64,000 bases of DNA from Streptomyces parvus (GTDB lineage Bacteria > Actinomycetota > Actinomycetes > Streptomycetales > Streptomycetaceae): positions 124,001 to 188,000 of the forward strand of contig NZ_BMRY01000005.1 in the NCBI RefSeq assembly GCF_014648875.1. Reading direction: 5' to 3'. Positions 63,549 to 64,000 of this stretch are shown piece after piece; position 1 is the first letter of the stretch; each line of letters opens with the position of its first letter. The notes beneath the pieces are model-generated. The model ran no database searches. It saw only the letters and a program-made list of their open reading frames with translations, and was not told the DNA's origin. A program made the translations under genes and the position numbers.

Positions 63549-63782
63549 AGTGTGCGGCTCCTTGCAGTGAATGAGGAGGTGCGTTCGCTTCGCCGTCCCC
63601 ACGTGGGTAGCGGTGGGAGCGGGTGGCGGGGTCCGGGGCCCTGCGGCTGGCAGCGGTGCTGTCGCCACGCCCCGACGAGCGGGTGCGGACCGCGCTGTCC
63701 GACCCTCCCAGGATAGGTGTCGTCGCAGGCGGCGTGTCCGTTGCCCCGAGGGGGCGCGGCGCCGCCCGGGCGCACCGGGCGG

Positions 63783-63820
63783 TAGGGCGTGCCCGGCCAT
63801 GATCCGCCGGACACGCCCTA
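63783..63820. repeat. Palindromic Streptomyces intergenic element
   Basis: The arms TAGGGCGTG and CACGCCCTA flank CCCGGCCATGATCCGCCGG, itself partly self-complementary. I recall this GGGCGTG(T/C)CCGG...GATC... sequence as a repeated palindrome in many Streptomyces intergenic regions. Confidence 0.65.
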
Positions 63821-63910
63821 ACCCCTACCCCGGGGGCGGGCGGGCTACCGCGTGGGACGGGCTGGAGCGGCCTCTCGTGTTGTGGGCCCCGTCACTGCCA
63901 TACTTACCAA

Positions 63911-63932
63911 ACCGTAGGTTACGGAACCGTAG
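63911..63932. promoter_or_regulatory. Operator-like palindrome before the right-edge gene
   Basis: CCGTAGGTTACGG (63912-63924) is an inverted repeat, and TACGG-AA-CCGTA (63920-63931) a second one sharing its right half. ACCGTAG occurs at 63911 and 63926. This is the geometry of a TetR-family site, 46 bases before the start codon. Confidence 0.55.
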
Positions 63933-63977
63933 CCACGGCCGTCCGAGCCTTCTCCCTCACCCTCAGAGGTATCCCCC

Positions 63978-64000
63978 ATGCCGAGCACTCCTCCCGCGGT
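63978..64000 (+). CDS. Start of a gene cut by the window edge (likely fatty acid desaturase by synteny)
   Basis: ATG 63978 with GAGGT upstream opens MPSTPPA and runs off the window after seven codons. Nothing in the seven residues identifies it. I recall that ppc is followed by a divergent acyl desaturase gene with a TetR regulator in S. coelicolor; the palindromic operator here would suit that, but the product is a guess. Confidence 0.45.

Larger units (their letters stand above)
63549..63977. promoter_or_regulatory. Divergent region between ppc and the gene at the right edge
   Basis: These 429 bases hold no gene. They contain two hairpins (CCGCCCGG 63762-63769 with CCGGGCGG 63775-63782; TAGGGCGTG 63783-63791 with CACGCCCTA 63812-63820), an operator-like palindrome near 63912-63931 and a lower-GC promoter stretch around 63890-63930. 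The ppc promoter should lie between 63560 and 63750. Confidence 0.5.

Overview
The window is chromosomal DNA from a Streptomyces or very close actinomycete. The evidence is the very high GC content, frequent GTG starts, 4-bp ATGA/GTGA start-stop overlaps, typical Streptomyces families (conservon cvnA-D with a CYP157 P450, SARP regulator, XRE-DUF5753 plus DUF397 pairs, SUKH toxin/immunity genes), and a core block mfd ... tRNA-Gln-glmU-prs-rplY-pth-...-ppc that I recall in the same order in S. coelicolor.

Region 1 (1-3.5 kb) is mfd. Region 2 (about 4.0-24.5 kb) is a ribosomally synthesised peptide (RiPP) cluster next to mfd. It has a LuxR-type regulator, a 97-aa unknown, an M20 amidohydrolase, a 58-aa precursor whose C-terminal core is almost entirely Ser/Thr/Cys, two TOMM-type YcaO proteins, an ABC-2 exporter pair, a PqqD-like/M50 membrane protease, a split LanB dehydratase (glutamylation plus elimination proteins), a SagB-type azoline dehydrogenase, an ocin-ThiF leader-binding partner, a SARP/NB-ARC regulator and a small secreted protein. 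Together these predict a heavily heterocyclised and dehydrated peptide: azoles from Cys/Ser/Thr and Dha/Dhb from the remaining Ser/Thr. There is only one SpaB_C-type protein and no second one to act as pyridine synthase, so a goadsporin-like linear azole peptide fits better than a classical macrocyclic thiopeptide. Direct repeats with 11- and 23-bp spacing in front of the precursor gene look like a SARP operator.

Region 3 (24.7-28.1 kb) is a MacB/FtsX-type permease with its ATPase. Region 4 (28.4-31.7 kb) is a two-gene NLR system: a small helical protein ending in a G-N-x-Y...QQ-x-G-x-x-N motif, and an NB-ARC/TPR protein that begins with the matching motif. This is the layout of bacterial amyloid-signalling (Bell domain plus NLR) cell-death modules. 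An MFS pump follows, then a second NB-ARC/TPR gene broken by one in-frame TAG codon, an ArsR-VOC operon with a perfect palindromic operator, an anti-sigma-type ATPase and an XRE/DUF397 pair.

Region 5 (39.5-47.2 kb) is a five-gene conservon operon (sensor kinase-like, roadblock, DUF742, GTPase, CYP157), a convergent second P450, a MocR regulator and an aldo/keto reductase. Region 6 (48.3-54.3 kb) has a DivIVA-like coiled-coil protein and a divergent polymorphic-toxin style locus. That locus combines deaminase, WHH-nuclease and YwqJ-type domains with three kinds of SUKH immunity domain, two of them fused to the toxin-like part. Region 7 (54.4-64 kb) is conserved core: an orphan sensor kinase, tRNA-Gln, glmU, prs, rplY, pth, a small membrane protein, ppc, and the first codons of a further gene. 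No transposase, integrase, CRISPR array, rRNA or replication origin was seen.
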